Positions 14,024-26,500 of a stretch of 64,000 nucleotides of DNA are shown here, piece by piece. The DNA is from Glandiceps talaboti (taxonomy: Eukaryota; Hemichordata; Enteropneusta; Spengelidae), in assembly GCF_964340395.1 (NCBI RefSeq), contig NC_135551.1, forward strand, positions 18,577,003 to 18,641,002, in the 5' to 3' direction. The translations under genes and the position numbers were made by a program. Position 1 is the stretch's first letter. The number at the start of each line of letters is the position of its first letter. The notes beneath the pieces are model-generated. The model did no database searches and had not been told where the DNA came from. It worked only from the letters and a program-made list of their open reading frames with translations.

Positions 14024-15042
14024 GTGATGCAGCAAGCTGCAGCAAATAATCTTATTTTGCAGCAGATTTGCAGCAAATGGTTTGTTTGCTCAAATTTGCG
14101 AGAGTTACTCAGCTAGCTGTCAACTTTTGCAGACTATTTTTGCGAAGTTCTCTCAAATTTATAATTAACAGTGTGCGGCAAATTTACAGCAAAATTTGAA
14201 GTTATTTGCTGTTAAAAAGATGTCATCCTGAATTGTATGAACTGGTCAAGGAAAAGAAACACAGACTATAAACCTGTCAATGTTGTAACAATTAACGTTC
14301 CATTGTCTGCTATGCTTTCTTACATTTTTCATATAAATTTACGAATCTACAAATGAGGGACCATACCATAAATATACAACTTTCTTGCAACAAATCAAAA
14401 TTTTTACTCACAGTCAAAAAATAATTTGGAAATAAATTCCAAATTTTCACTCTATGTATCATCAGGTTTGTCCTTTGTAACTATGAATCCAGAGACTACT
14501 GTGTTCTGTTGCTATTTTTAAGATAAATCTTATAGATTTTGTATTGTTAACCATTTTAACTCAGTTTTCCAGATATGAAAAGTACATTAAAATCAATAAC
14601 ACTTTCCTTCGTACTTTGTATGACAAAATCGTGTACACGCAGGGTCTGAATAATGTAGGATTTTATTTTTGACATTCACTGTAATCTTTCAGATTTTAAA
14701 ACCTTTTAATTAACCTTTTAATTAATCTACTTGTGTGCCAGATATTGTCAAGAAGGTATTGGTCATGTTTTGAATGTTGTAAAAACGTGTATGCCTAGGA
14801 TAAAATAAAAACATTATGGTTTGTGACTACATAGCCAGATTTGTATCTAAAATTTCAAAGTAGCTATAGTTAGTAGAATTTAAAAGTAGGTGGTTATGTC
14901 TATGAATGAGACTCAAAAATCTACCCATTGATGAAAATTATAGAAAGAATTTTTAACAAATTCCTGAGAAAGTAGCCGGCAAATCATTGCTGAGTAACCG
15001 GTTGATTTTGCCGCCTACCGGCCGTTTATCTACATCCCTGTT
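14024..15042. mobile_element. Probable non-autonomous hAT-like element
   Basis: The right end reads, on the minus strand, CAGGGATGTAGATAAACGGC, a hAT-style 'CAGGG' terminus. The left end, TAGTGATGCAGCAAG, is a degenerate match. Subterminal regions on both sides carry GTTACTCAGC (left about 14105; right, inverted, about 14985-15000) and clustered GC(A/G/C)GCAAA words. The right end also contains a small hairpin, GTAGCCGGCAAA against TTTTGCCGCCTAC. No transposase frame and no clear 8-bp duplication were seen, so the boundaries and the class are inferred. Confidence 0.4.
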
Positions 15043-15269
15043 AGTATTCCATGATTATTTTATGATAAATAGCTAGTACAACAACTTATTGCATTGATGT
15101 AAAAGGGAACAAAAACTATGAAATTTCAGTTACTGTTACAAGGAGTTTTAAAAATAAAATGTGTCAAAGGGAACTAAATTTTTTTTTCATAGATTATCAT
15201 ATTCAAGGAATACACTTACAATTCCAAAAAGAAACAAAATTTTAAAAACTGACCCACTTTCTCAAGTTA

Positions 15270-15608
15270 GGCCCAAAAAATATAATTGTTTGATTCCGGT
15301 TACCCGACCCCACCTAGCTTTTCACTGCCGACCCTAAACTTTGTTCACATATTTGAGAAAAAAATAATAAAATCACAAAAATTTGTGAAGTCTCATGAGA
15401 AATAGTGAATGCAGAAACTGACATTTGTAATGAGTGTACATCTGATCGGAAGAAGTAAACAACAGACCATATGGAAAACAATGGAAAACCTGAACTAGAC
15501 ACTCCCCCAGAAAAAAAAATATATATTAAAAAAAATAAAAAAATCTACCTACCCCATCTATTCTAAAATTGAGTGTAATTGGAACTACACAATTTGTTTT
15601 ATTAGGTC
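15270..15608. mobile_element. MITE family A, copy 2 (PIF/Harbinger-like)
   Basis: Flanked by TTA on both sides (15267-15269, 15609-15611). The ends are GGCCCAAAAAATATAATTG and, reversed, GACCTAATAAAACAAATTG. It contains the family blocks CCCGACCCCACCTAG, AATAATAAAATC and TGGAAAACAATGGAAAACC. It is 339 bp, in the same orientation as copy 1. The minus-strand frame inside it is chance. Confidence 0.85.
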
Positions 15609-15611
15609 TTA

Positions 15612-16639
15612 CTGAAAAAAATGGCTCTTTTTTGTCAGTTTACAAATCATAATTACAGTTCAACATCTCTTTTATTAAATACATCATCATCAGATTTCAA
15701 AATTAACAAAATATAATCAGTCAGGTTCATCTTATTTTACAAAAATTCTCTTGACGAAAATAAAATTAATTCATACATCATAATTCAAAATATCACTTTT
15801 TTGAAAATGCATAACTTTTATTCAGATTCAGTCGAGATTCTAACAATATTTTGATCGTTGTATTATTTGATAGCCTTTGCATCTTTCTAGTACATCACGT
15901 TTATCACCTAACCCTTGTTTATAAATAAAATTTATCTGCATTAGACAAACAATATGCATGGTCAACTGGGGTCAACTCTGTCCTAAGGAATGTAATATCA
16001 CAAAACTGTGTCATATCAGTGACCCCTTGTGTTGTCATGTAACAGTATCACTGATTGGATCTTTACTCCATGGATTACCCAATCAGCAAGTGTGTTACAT
16101 CTCCATACCAGGCTTTTTTTTCATGTTAATGAACAACCTTGTACAGGTCAGTGTAACTTAAAAAAAAAAAAACCAGCATAATCCCAAAAATTTATAGATT
16201 TTGGTTTGAAAATACTTCATTTTTGGTGGAAATTTTAAGAATATTTATTTAAACCTAAAAGTTAACATCTGGAAATATACAAATCCTATTTGTATACATC
16301 ATAGTAGTATATATTATAATTGGTAACTATATATACATTAATTTAATTAACAATAATACCAGTAAATTATTTTCACAATATATATATAAATATATATTCC
16401 CTCTTAAATTGTGTCGTCACATGTTTTTGGTTCATGCAGACATTTTATAATACATTCCATTTTTAGAATCTGCAAATTGTAATTCTGAGATGGGGTTAAC
16501 ACATAAAGAGGGGGATTTAGCTGTTAAATTTTAAGACTTTATCATGTTACTCTTAGTCAGGAGGGATTGCTTGCAGTTTGCAGACTGGCTTCCATATTTG
16601 AGTCACCATGGTGGTACTTAAGCAGAGTTTTAAAAATAT
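15612..16639. other. Non-coding stretch, no gene recognised
   Basis: A+T-rich, including TATATA stretches near 16370-16400. No gene was seen. Confidence 0.4.
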
Positions 16640-16837
16640 TACAGACAGAAAGATATATTGACAGATAGATGGACATATAGATTAACACATTAAGATGCAG
16701 ATGCAGCTGACATAGACATACAGACAGATGGATAGGAATGTATATGATGTATATAGATTGGCAAATAGGCAGGCATAGACTAAGAGAGTCAGGAGACACA
16801 AATAAAGACAGACTGACTGACAGATAGAATGATGCAT

Positions 16838-16906
<69 letters not shown>

Positions 16907-17000
16907 TGGATGGGCATTCAAAAATTGGAAAATAGATACACAGATAGACTGTGCAGGAAACAGACAGTCCAACTGACCATAGGGAAAGATTGGCAGACAA
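16640..17000. repeat. (CA)n microsatellite in degenerate GACA/GATA tract
   Basis: A pure CA run (16840-16904) sits inside a degenerate purine-rich tract of GACAGATAGA-type words. Cys/Val-rich and His/Thr-rich open frames here are repeat translations. Confidence 0.95.
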
Positions 17001-17552
17001 GTTGGCAAAACCTCAAAGGAAAATATAACTATTGGCTAAAATTGTGTACACTGGAATTAATCTGTAAACTTACTGAGAACAAAGACCATAGACAATTATA
17101 CGTGTGTACTTTTGTAGTGTTCACTTTAGCATGCAGTTCTGACAGCATACTGCTGAAAAATCCCCTCATAAACCATAAGCTGAATAACCCCCTCCATTTT
17201 GTACTATGACCTGACCTCAGTGACTACTTATATGCTAATCAGGCAAACATGTTTCATTCACACAAATAAAATGAACTACAGCAAGTTTACCAAGCTTTAC
17301 TTTGAAGTATTAAGACAGTTTACTGTAAAGTTTACTACAGGTATTATGATTTACTGTCATGTGTTCTAGATGTTCAGTAACCCCTTGGCCCCATATCTAG
17401 GACAAAAATAAGCTCATAAAGAGATTAATCTAGTCAGCTAACTTATCTAAAAGATAACAACTATCAGCAATAGCATGTTTAACATTTGTTGATACACTTA
17501 TCTTGGTTGTGATACACTTACAAACAATCGTTTATAGTTTAATTTATATTAA

Positions 17553-17918
17553 AGTTGCCATATGGATGAGGATTGGGTATTTATTTTGGATTTTGAATTT
17601 ATTAAACAATTTTATCATGGCGTCCTACTTGACAAATCAATGTGAAATGACGGTATGCCAATTTCTTGTCATTGTTCAAGTCCTTAAATCAATACATTGC
17701 AAAAAATTAATAAATGTGTACAATGTTTGTAATTGTATGTACAATCAAAACTTTTTGCACATTTTTTTTTTTTTAGCTTTTTGTAATGTATTGAGTTACA
17801 AACACAGACTTGGTATATGTTGTTTCACATTGGTCTTTCAAGTAGGAAGCCATGATAAAGTTGTTTTATAAATTAAAAATCCAAAATAAATACCCAATCC
17901 TCATTCCATATGGCCAAT
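17553..17918. mobile_element. Long foldback (inverted-repeat) element
   Basis: The left arm 17555-17650 and right arm 17822-17918 are inverted copies of about 95 bp. Both contain CCATATGGA(A)TGAGGATTGG, GTATTTATTTTGGATTTT and TTTATCATGGC(G/T)TCCTACTTG. Weaker complementarity continues inward: AATACATT(G/A)CAAAAA near 17690 pairs with its inverse near 17780. The whole DNA could fold into an imperfect hairpin of about 180 bp per arm. The outer flanks carry TTAA-like sequence. No protein is encoded. It is probably a foldback MITE. Confidence 0.75.
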
Positions 17919-18282
17919 TTAAAACTGAAGTAGATTTAACTGGAGTATTATTTTTTTTCTTTTTACAACTGTCTTTTTGTTTTGAGTTTTTCCAACTCAA
18001 GGTTTCCTTTGCAAATCTTGCTGCTGTTCTTACATTGTCAGAGCTAACAATCTGTGAACAGGTAGAGGCTAAATTTGGAACATTTCCAGTTGAGGTTTGG
18101 TGATCAAATTTCCATTTTTTTGGAAATGAAAGACAAATTTGCATTTACAGTCTGTAACATGACCTGCTTTCCAGAATTTTGATCGAAAAATCATTAAATT
18201 TATATTAGTTTTAACAGAAATGTTTACAATATGAGAGAGAATGTTTGAAGTAATCACAGTGAATCATAGTGTAGAGGCTATA

Positions 18283-18336
18283 GCCGTCGGGTTTGAATCT
18301 GAGGATATCTTTAACCCTAAATTCAAACCCGATGGC
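18283..18336. repeat. Short hairpin with B-box-like arm
   Basis: GCCGTCGGGTTTGAAT (18283-18298) is mirrored by ATTCAAACCCGATGGC (18321-18336) with one mismatch. GGGTTTGAATCT resembles a tRNA B box, so this may be a SINE or transposon remnant. No tRNA fold is present. Confidence 0.4.
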
Positions 18337-19508
18337 CAGTCTCTCTCTAGATAAAGTGAACCGTAACTAGAAAACCAACATCAGATGGAATCATACTGAT
18401 ATCATGACCAAGTGTGTGTGTTATTTCATCTTGTATAAAGTATATGTACCTAATTGATGTTGGTTTTATTGATCCGGTGCATTCTATTCCTATTTGTACA
18501 GTGGCCTGGACAAACCCAGCTTTCAATCTGATGTGTACCTTATTATAGTAGGGGTGCCACTCCTATTCAATATGGAAACAAAGTTGTGAAAACATGTTGT
18601 GTGTGAACTTTTACTGCATGTTTTATTGACCCAACAATGTAAATATCAAATGTGTAAAGTTCTTTTCCTGAATTAGCTGTACAGGAAAAGGAACTATTAA
18701 ATCGACCAAGCTTCGTTTTGCTGTTACCATTGAACTTGAAAAAAATCTTACATTAAATATTGTACAGTGAAAAAAACTGATACGTTCATGCAGATACTTC
18801 TCAAAATATAGGTGTGGTTAAAAAGGACTTGGGAATAATTGTACGTCATTGTCTATTACATTGCTGTGCTGTTATTGATGCACACCCCCTGGCCTACCCA
18901 CAGAACTAACAGGGGGTGATCGATACTATAAAAAGGCACCACAGGCGAGTAAATAAATGTGTGTGTAGCATAATGGCAAATGAAATCAATCAGGGAAGCC
19001 ATTATTAGAGTGATATGAATCTAAGGTAAAAATTGATCCAACTTTTCTCAGAATTAATGTCTAGTTTCATTGTTGCTATAACACATACATATAACAACAC
19101 AGTTCAGAAGTTAGTATGAATAATGTAAAAGGTAATAATGAGTCCACAATTCTGTTGTTAGAGTGATTTAGTAGGCAATTGTTGTTTTTGTAAAGTTTTT
19201 TTTGTCCACGACTTTTCTATTACAATGGTTTTATTTCAGGGTTGTTGTGTTTTTGATTTTTTTTTTTTTTGTATTTAGTTTGTTCACTAAAGCATACAGT
19301 GGAACATTTTTAATGGGTTGGGAAGTTAGTATAACTGTTATTAAAACCCCAGTAGCTATAGATTGAAATTACAATTGCTTTTTTTTATAACTTTATTTTG
19401 TTTCATTGTGGAAGCACAGTGTAAAGTCATCTAGCAATCAAACAGTGTCAACGTCCTTGTGATCATGTTGATGCAAGTAAGTAAATGTCCATAACTCATT
19501 CATAGCTG
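18337..19508. other. Non-coding stretch, no gene recognised
   Basis: No gene, array or motif was recognised. Confidence 0.4.
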
Positions 19509-19987
19509 TTTACACATGGACATCAAGTCAGTGCATATACAACATCATAAACAACTAGTAGAAAGGTAATTTAGCTATTCGAAAGATGAATCTATTTACA
19601 CATGGACATCAAGTCAGTGCATACATCATAAACAACTAGTAGAAAGGTAATTTAGCTATTCAAGAGATGAAACTATTTACACATGGACATCAAGTTAGTG
19701 TATACAGTACCATAAACAATTAGTAGACAGGTAATTTAGCTATTCGAAAGATGGATCTATTTACACATGGACATCAAGTCAGTGTATACAGTACCATAAA
19801 CAACTAGTAGAAAGGTAATTTAGCTATTCGAAAGATGAATCTATTTACACATGGACATCAAGTCAGTGTATACAGTACCATAAACAATTAGTAGACAGGT
19901 AATTTAGCTATTCGAAAGATGGATCTATTTACACATGGACATCAAGTCAGTGTATACAGTACCATAAACAATTAGTAGACAGGTAAT
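19509..19987. repeat. Minisatellite, unit about 84 bp, about 5.7 copies
   Basis: TTTACACATGGACATCAAGT begins units at about 19509, 19595, 19676, 19760, 19844 and 19928. Each continues with CATAAACAA(C/T)TAGTAGA(A/C)AGG and TTTAGCTATTC. The last three units are regular at 84 bp and nearly identical, which points to recent amplification. Confidence 0.95.
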
Positions 19988-20374
19988 CAAACTAAATGAA
20001 GAATACAAATTTTCACTTTCTTATGGGTTCTGTGTTAAAAATAAAAAATAAAGAATTCAAATCTCATCAGATACCTGTCATATAATATACATGTAAAGTC
20101 AGAAAAATTGTACTGTGAGATTTTTGCAGTCTGCCCTCTACTGATAGCCAAATTTTGTTGTTATGAGTCAAAATGATAAAAAGTGACATTTTCTTGTCAG
20201 TCACCACATAGTAAGAGATAGAGGAACACAAAATTTTGGTGCATCACTTGAAATTCTGTGTGTCAGTTGTGCGTCCAAGTGACTTAGAGATTACGCAGGA
20301 TCTTTGTGAATGATAATAGATATATACCTCACAATTTTGTTTCTTAAGTTCCGTGTTAGGTAGTTACTGGTATT

Positions 20375-20842
20375 AGGTACATGTGGTTTAAAATAATGAA
20401 TAAAGAAAGGAAGGGTGGAAAATCTCTACAGGTACCTGTGGTCTAAAATAATGAATAAAGAAAGGAAGGGTGGAAAATCTCTACAGGTACCTGTGGTCTA
20501 AAATAATGAATAAAGAAAGGAAGGGTGGAAAATCTCTACAGGTACCTGTGGTCTAAAATAATGAATAAAGAAAGGAAGGGTGGAAAATCTCTACAGGTAC
20601 CTGTGGTTTAAAATAATGAATAAAGGAAGGAAGGGTGAAAAATCTCTACAGGTACCTGTGGTTTAAAATAATGTATAAAGAAAGGAAGGGTGGAAAATCT
20701 CTACAGGTACCTGTGGTCTAAAATAATGAATAAAAAAAGGAAGGGTGGAAAATTGGAAAATCTCTACAGGTACCTGTGGTCTAAAATAATGAATAAAGGA
20801 AGGAAGGGTGGAAAATCTCTACAGGTACCTGTGGTCTAAAAT
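20375..20842. repeat. Minisatellite, unit 55 bp, about 8.5 copies
   Basis: The unit contains AGGTACCTGTGGT(C/T)TAAAA, TAATGAATAAAGAAAGGAAG and GGTGGAAAATCTCTAC. The units are almost identical. One (around 20745-20765) carries a small internal duplication of GGAAAAT. Confidence 0.97.
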
Positions 20843-22258
20843 GAAGAAAACTGAAATTGAATTCTTTTCTTTTCAATATTTCAAGGAAATCTGCCACATG
20901 TTTGGAGAATAATTTTTCAAATATCAAAAAAATTGGTGAGTGAATATTTTGTATAATTTCAGGGATCCCAATTACTCATTAAAAATCTGAAGACTATTAA
21001 ATGTGTCACTTTGCTTTCAAAACACTATTATTACTTTGAAAAATGACAAATACGTGTAGATTTTCTCTCTCTCTCTCCATTTTAATGATGTAAATTTAAA
21101 TCTGGAAAATGCGAGATATGAAAAAAGAAATTTAGTTTCAAAAGGTGTCGTTTTACATTTTACAGTAGTTAATAGTGATTTCTAAACCGACAAAAGTGAT
21201 AATTATTGCAAATAAAAGTGTTGTATATATTTATTCTTCATGAGAAAATTACTTTGACATGCACTCTGCGAGGAATTTTGAAAATCTTTTGGGGAAGATA
21301 CAAATAAAATATGAATTCCTACTATGTAGGAGCAGATGAGTATATGAAGTGTGCGTTCTTATCATTTACTGTCTATCAATTGGAAAATATTGTAAACATT
21401 TTTTTTTTTGGAAAGACAATTACTACAATAGGTTTTTAAGTACCTGGTATTCATTGGTATCTTGGTAGAGAAGATATCCCCCTGAGTAATCCCGATTGCT
21501 GTCCATCTCGGCAACTGACAGCTCATTCACGTGATGCTTACTCCTTCGTTTGCCATTGATTGGCAGTCCACTTGGAGTTTACTGAGCTTTTTAACGTCCT
21601 ACTGGGACCACATTAGGAGGTTTCAAACCTAGTGGAACTGACAGCCTGGAAAATCAAGATATTGTTTCTGAGACTCTGACAAATCCGCTCGCCAAAAGGA
21701 CTTTAATTATTCATTATTTCTTGAGGCGGTGCTAATGTATTGAGTTAAGGGATCACATCATGGCAATGGTTTATCACCAAAGTGAATGGGTGGGGGGGGG
21801 GGGGGAGAGGGGAGGGGAGGCAGGGCTACGAGTCTTTCAAAATTAATTCCAGAATAAATCGAGCATTGTCACAAATTTTTACATTCCTTATTAATTTGAT
21901 TTGTTGCTACGTAAAAAAAAATGCAGTCCAATTTTATTTCAGATTCTACAGTTTTGTCAGGTGTTGTGTGACTAAATTATTACTAAAACATTTTCATTGT
22001 TGTATGAAGAGAATTATTTCTATTTCTTTTCAGTTTTTTGTTAAAAAGCAAAAAAAGTACACATTTTTGTAGTCTTTTTACCTTCTAGTTTACATCAAGG
22101 TGGGAACATATACTCTTACCAAAAATTGGCGACAGAAAAAAAAATGGAAAAAAAGAGAAAAATTTTGTTCTACTTTAAAAATGACATTTTGCAAGAATTT
22201 CCTTTTGTTATTCAAGACCAGTTATTCTTTCATTTTCTTGTTGCACACTATATTTAAA
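20843..22258. other. Non-coding stretch, no gene recognised
   Basis: Contains a G-run (about 21789-21805) and a richer-looking unique block (21465-21710) with the palindromic E-box TCACGTGA near 21526. The open frames here have no recognisable family. Confidence 0.4.
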
Positions 22259-22335
22259 ATTCTGGCAAGGGTATGTGGGAAAATCTGACTGTGCTTTAAA
22301 TACATGTATTCTGGCAAGGGTATGTGGGAAAATCT
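22259..22335. repeat. Short direct duplication (28 bp, 49-bp period)
   Basis: ATTCTGGCAAGGGTATGTGG plus GAAAATCT occurs at 22259-22286 and again at 22308-22335. Confidence 0.9.
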
Positions 22336-22759
22336 TACAGGAAATGATGTAATGTGATTTACCCCAATCTCTGCCAAGATGAACAGATACATCAATCTAT
22401 CATGCATATAGTAATATTTGCTTCACTAGATCATTGCACTGGGATAATAAGAATGTACACTTTCAAAATGCTATTTGTGGAATTTATGCTTCTCTCCCAT
22501 GTCCTTATATTTCAAACAAACTTCAATTTATCATGACTGTCCAAAGAAAATCGGAAACATTTCGTAATTTTGTGGAGACGCTAGAATTTGAGCTAATTAT
22601 ATGTTCTTCAAACCGTCTTCTGGTAGGGTTAGAAAACTCCTCCCATTTTCTTTTTGTCAAAAAAAAATAGTTTAGTGCATTTTACAACACTTTAACTTGG
22701 CATCAAGCTAAGTTTAATTTGTGATAATTAAACTACAGACATTGCTACTTTCAACATTA

Positions 22760-23067
22760 AGCCTAAAAAAAATTGTTTGGTTCCGGTTACCCGACCCCAT
22801 CTAATAATAATAAAATCACAAAAAATTGTGACGTGTTTGCAAGAATCAGTGGATGCGGAAACAACTGAAAAATTTTAAGACAATATAAAACTGTTCTTCC
22901 AATCTGTAATGGCTGTACATCTTATGAGAAGAAACCAATAACATAATAGAGACAATATGGAAAACAATGGAAAACATAACCTGAACTATACTCAGATATA
23001 AAAAAAAATAACTACCTATTCTAAAATAGAGCGTAATAGGAACCACACAATTTGTATTTGTTAGACC
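22760..23067. mobile_element. MITE family A, copy 3 (PIF/Harbinger-like)
   Basis: Flanked by TTA on both sides (22757-22759, 23068-23070). The left end is AGCCTAAAAAAAATTGTTTG and the right end, reversed, is GGTCTAACAAATACAAATTG. It shares TTCCGGTTACCCGACCCCA with copy 2 and CTGTTCTTCCAATCTGTAAT with copy 1. At 308 bp it is the shortest copy because of internal deletions. Confidence 0.85.
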
Positions 23068-23460
23068 TTAGGCTCGCATACATCTGCCAACTTACGATCT
23101 CCTCTATTTTGGCGAGAGAACAGAAAATACTTTTAGAGAAAGAAATTAGATAAAACTTTACATTATTTATTTTACATTCTAAATGTACTACTTGGATGTA
23201 ATATTATCTTTTTAGTAGTTCAGTTGAAGATTTTTAGTTCTTAAGTTCCTTTTTAGTGTTTCTGTGTCATATTCCTTTGAGTTTTAACACATGCGGCCGT
23301 AGTCTCCGGCAATTCAACAAAAAAATTGTATTAGCACAACTTGAAATTGTAAAATATTTATCATAAGCTTCTAAGCCAAAATGTCGGAGATATAATCTTC
23401 TCTTGGCAACAAGAAATACCACGAATGTGGACAAAGAGTTTGATGAAAACACCTTGTACT

Positions 23461-23563
23461 TGGGATATAGTCTTATCTATATTATTCCCATTGGATCTTT
23501 GGGTTGGAAATTCTGGGATAGCTATCTATGTTATTCCCACTGGATCTTTAGGTTGGAATTTCC
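23461..23563. repeat. Direct duplication, unit about 52 bp
   Basis: Two adjacent units share TTATTCCCA(T/C)TGGATCTTT and GGTTGGAA(A)TT. The overlapping plus-strand frames are not recognisable proteins. Confidence 0.8.
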
Positions 23564-23972
23564 GCAATATAATGATCTCAAAGTCTCTCTCCGTCTTCAG
23601 CTATTCATTTCAGTGTAAAAACAAAAAAAGGATGAAATTTGTACATTCAACTATCACTGCTAGCTCCAGAATATGATTCTGGGATATATGATGTGCCTTA
23701 TATCCCATAATATTACACTCATAAGGCAAGCGAGATTTGCACATGCACTATTCAGAAAATTGATGTCATCTGTGGCAATTGTACTTCGGGTGTAAGTTTT
23801 ATAATAATTATGGTTTGATTTTGTTTCTTTAATTTACACCAACAATTTTCACACAGGGTCAAAGGTTGTGTTTCAATACTTTAGTGGTTACAATCTCAGT
23901 GGAGCCTTAAAGACTACATTGAATCATGGCTGTGTTTATTCTGTTTGCTATGCTGTCGAGATACATCGTCAC

Positions 23973-24090
23973 CTGGTCGTACCTCCTAGCCTTGTCTGTT
24001 TACTGTACTGTCGAGATACATCATTACTTGATTATACCGGTACCTTCTGACCCTCGACGTGTCATCCCTATGGCTAGGAGGTACGACCAG
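23973..24090. repeat. Perfect 19-bp inverted repeat
   Basis: CTGGTCGTACCTCCTAGCC (23973-23991) is exactly inverted at 24072-24090 with an 80-bp spacer. The block has more CpG than its surroundings. A related word, CCTGGTCGTAC, occurs alone near 46462. The function is unknown. Confidence 0.8.
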
Positions 24091-25599
24091 CAAACAATGT
24101 ATCATGACAGTGCAGTAAATAGACCATTTCATGTTTTGTACCAACTGTTTCTATAGCTCTGCCATATAGCTGTTTTTATACCAACCCTGTAATTCCAATC
24201 TGAAGTGGGTCTGTAAGTTTTGTTGCCCAAACAGATGTTTTGAGTGTCTTAAATTTATGAGTCCTTAACAAGTTGATAAAGGCTTTTTAGAATTCTTCAT
24301 TCTTACATGACGTGTACAACTCAACAATTTTAAAAAAGTTGTTTAACCTGTGAAAAGCTTGATTTGTTGTAACTTATTATTTTACTTCTTCATAAAATAG
24401 GATATCTGCCTTTAATAAATCAATTCCATAATCTTTTCATCACTCTAAATAATGTCTTTTTGCTATGTTTTCCTTATGATGAAACCACAAAACCAGTCCT
24501 TAAAAAGTGTACATCAGTTGGGCATCAGCATCCAGCTGGGTATGCAGTTGAAATAAAAACTTATCTCTGTTTGAAGTGGCAAAGTTAGGAACAAAGCATT
24601 TCTTTAGACATTGTATAATTTACATAAACTTCAATAATATTATTTCAAAATTCCTGAACAAAAGCCATACCAAAAAAACCCCAACATTTTCTCACCGTGA
24701 AAAAATAGTAATTTGATTCAATTGAAGAACACTACAGGATTTGCCAGCGTGACGGCATTAGACTGAATACCTCTGTACAGTTTAATTTCAAAAGCAGAAA
24801 AATCTCAGGGTTTTTTTTCGTAAGACTCTAAGGTGCTATAATTTGTTGTCGAATGACACTTAATAAGTTGTCATCAATGTAGAGTTGTCATAACGATTGT
24901 AGACTTAAGGAGGAGCTTTTTTTTATACCTAACCTGTCAATAAAATCTGAACTCCGCAAAGTATTGATCCTGTCGTACAAAAGAAGAAAACGGAACATTG
25001 TTAGAAAATGCACTTTTTTTCCTTTTGTTTGATTTCGTGAAAGACATTTTGCTTTGTGTCAGCAAAATGCTGACAGCGGTCATCAACAAAAATAAAAAAA
25101 CAAATTGTTGAAAAGTGTCGTTTGTACTTCAAAATAGGAAATTCTGTATTGGCTATAGCGGAAGATTTCAATTTTAGTGAAAAAATTGAAATTTTTGTTT
25201 ACAAAGTGCAAGAGATAATGATTTTATTTCAGGTGTTTTCCTGTACGTAAGGAGAGGTCAAGTACCTTTTGTCGTACATTGATCAAGGCCACGAAAAATG
25301 ATTTTAGTAAAGAGGATGAAATTTGGTAAATTTCTGATAGGAAATTGCTAATCAAAATATGAGTGCAATTGAAATTATAAAATGTCGACTGTGTTTGACT
25401 CGTTAAATCCAAATCCAGATTTTGCTTTCATCAAAAATAAGTCATTGCACTAGTGTCATTTGTCTTAAATCGGACAGGATGTTCGACATTTTTTGTCACC
25501 TTGATTTGTCAAAATCATAAACTTGAATGTTTGTGATCTTAATGTGACCAATGTTTCATCTAATGTCTTCCTACTATAGTAATATCGCAAAAAAAAGCA
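24091..25599. other. Non-coding stretch, no gene recognised
   Basis: No gene, tandem array or RNA gene was recognised. Confidence 0.4.
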
Positions 25600-26060
25600 G
25601 AAAAAAAGAAGAGAGTTTTACAAATTTTCTCAAAAAAGTACATTTTTGAAAAATAAGTCATCACATTTTGCACCTTTTGGGTAAGAAGTTGAACAGTAGT
25701 AATTCCAAATAAATTTTTGCCAAAATTAAGCCATAAAACTAGGAGAAACTTGGAGAATTTGAACAGTTTTGCATTTTGACAAAATGAATATAAAGATTTA
25801 TCATGTAGTAGTGAATTTTCTTCTTTTTTTTTGCACAAATTTTAAGATAAAAGCTGAATTAAGCTGTATAATATAAGAAATAATAGAAACCCAGTTTGTA
25901 ATATAGCAGTAAATTTTCTTTTAAAAAATGTAAATGTTTGTAAAATAATTTCTCAAATTATGCACAATTTTAGTATAAAAGCTGATCAAAAGTAATTTTA
26001 AATTAATTCGTACCAAAATTAAACCTTAAAAGTAAAAGAAAGTTGAGAATTTCTATGACC
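25600..26060. repeat. Degenerate duplication, period about 300 bp
   Basis: Loosely repeated phrases include AG(T/C)AGT(G/A)AATTTTCTT, ATAAAAGCTGA, GTAATT(C/T)(C/T)AAAT and CCAAAATTAA(G/A)CC(A/T)TAAAA. The divergence is high. The minus-strand 92-codon frame here is chance. Confidence 0.4.
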
Positions 26061-26384
26061 AGAAACGACACCCAGTTTTCATGCAATGTCAGGAAATGAA
26101 AGATATGTCAAGTAATGTAGCACAGATTGCCCAGCCCTTATTCCACACTATACTTTAGATAGTTAGCATTCACAAGAAGAAAAGGTGCTCGTGAATAGAT
26201 AAATACTGAGTATTGTGTTTGTATTCAGTACATTCTGTACAACTAAAAAGAATAATTGTATAGAGGAATGCCATTGGAGATGCAATGAAGGACCGCTGGG
26301 TCAATGTAAAATTTAGTCTTGTCATTTTCGTTCCAATTTGACACCTATAAAGTAGTAACAAGTAACAGCAGTTGCTGTATTTTT

Positions 26385-26500
26385 TACCTTCTATAAAGGA
26401 AGGTTACGTTTTAGCAATGTCTCAGTCTGTAGGGCTGTGAACATGATATCTCAAAAACTACTGCATCAATTCTAATGAAACTTGCTACACATTTCATTTT
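26385..26500. repeat. Possible dispersed repeat fragment
   Basis: The run ATATCTCAAAAACTACTGCA followed by a decayed GATTCTAATGAAACTTG phrase resembles a sequence style common in interspersed repeats of marine invertebrates. No second copy lies in the window, so this rests on recollection of the pattern. Confidence 0.25.

Noticed and set aside
19509-20842. CRISPR-like arrays
   Set aside because: The units are head-to-tail minisatellites without unique spacers, and the genome is metazoan.
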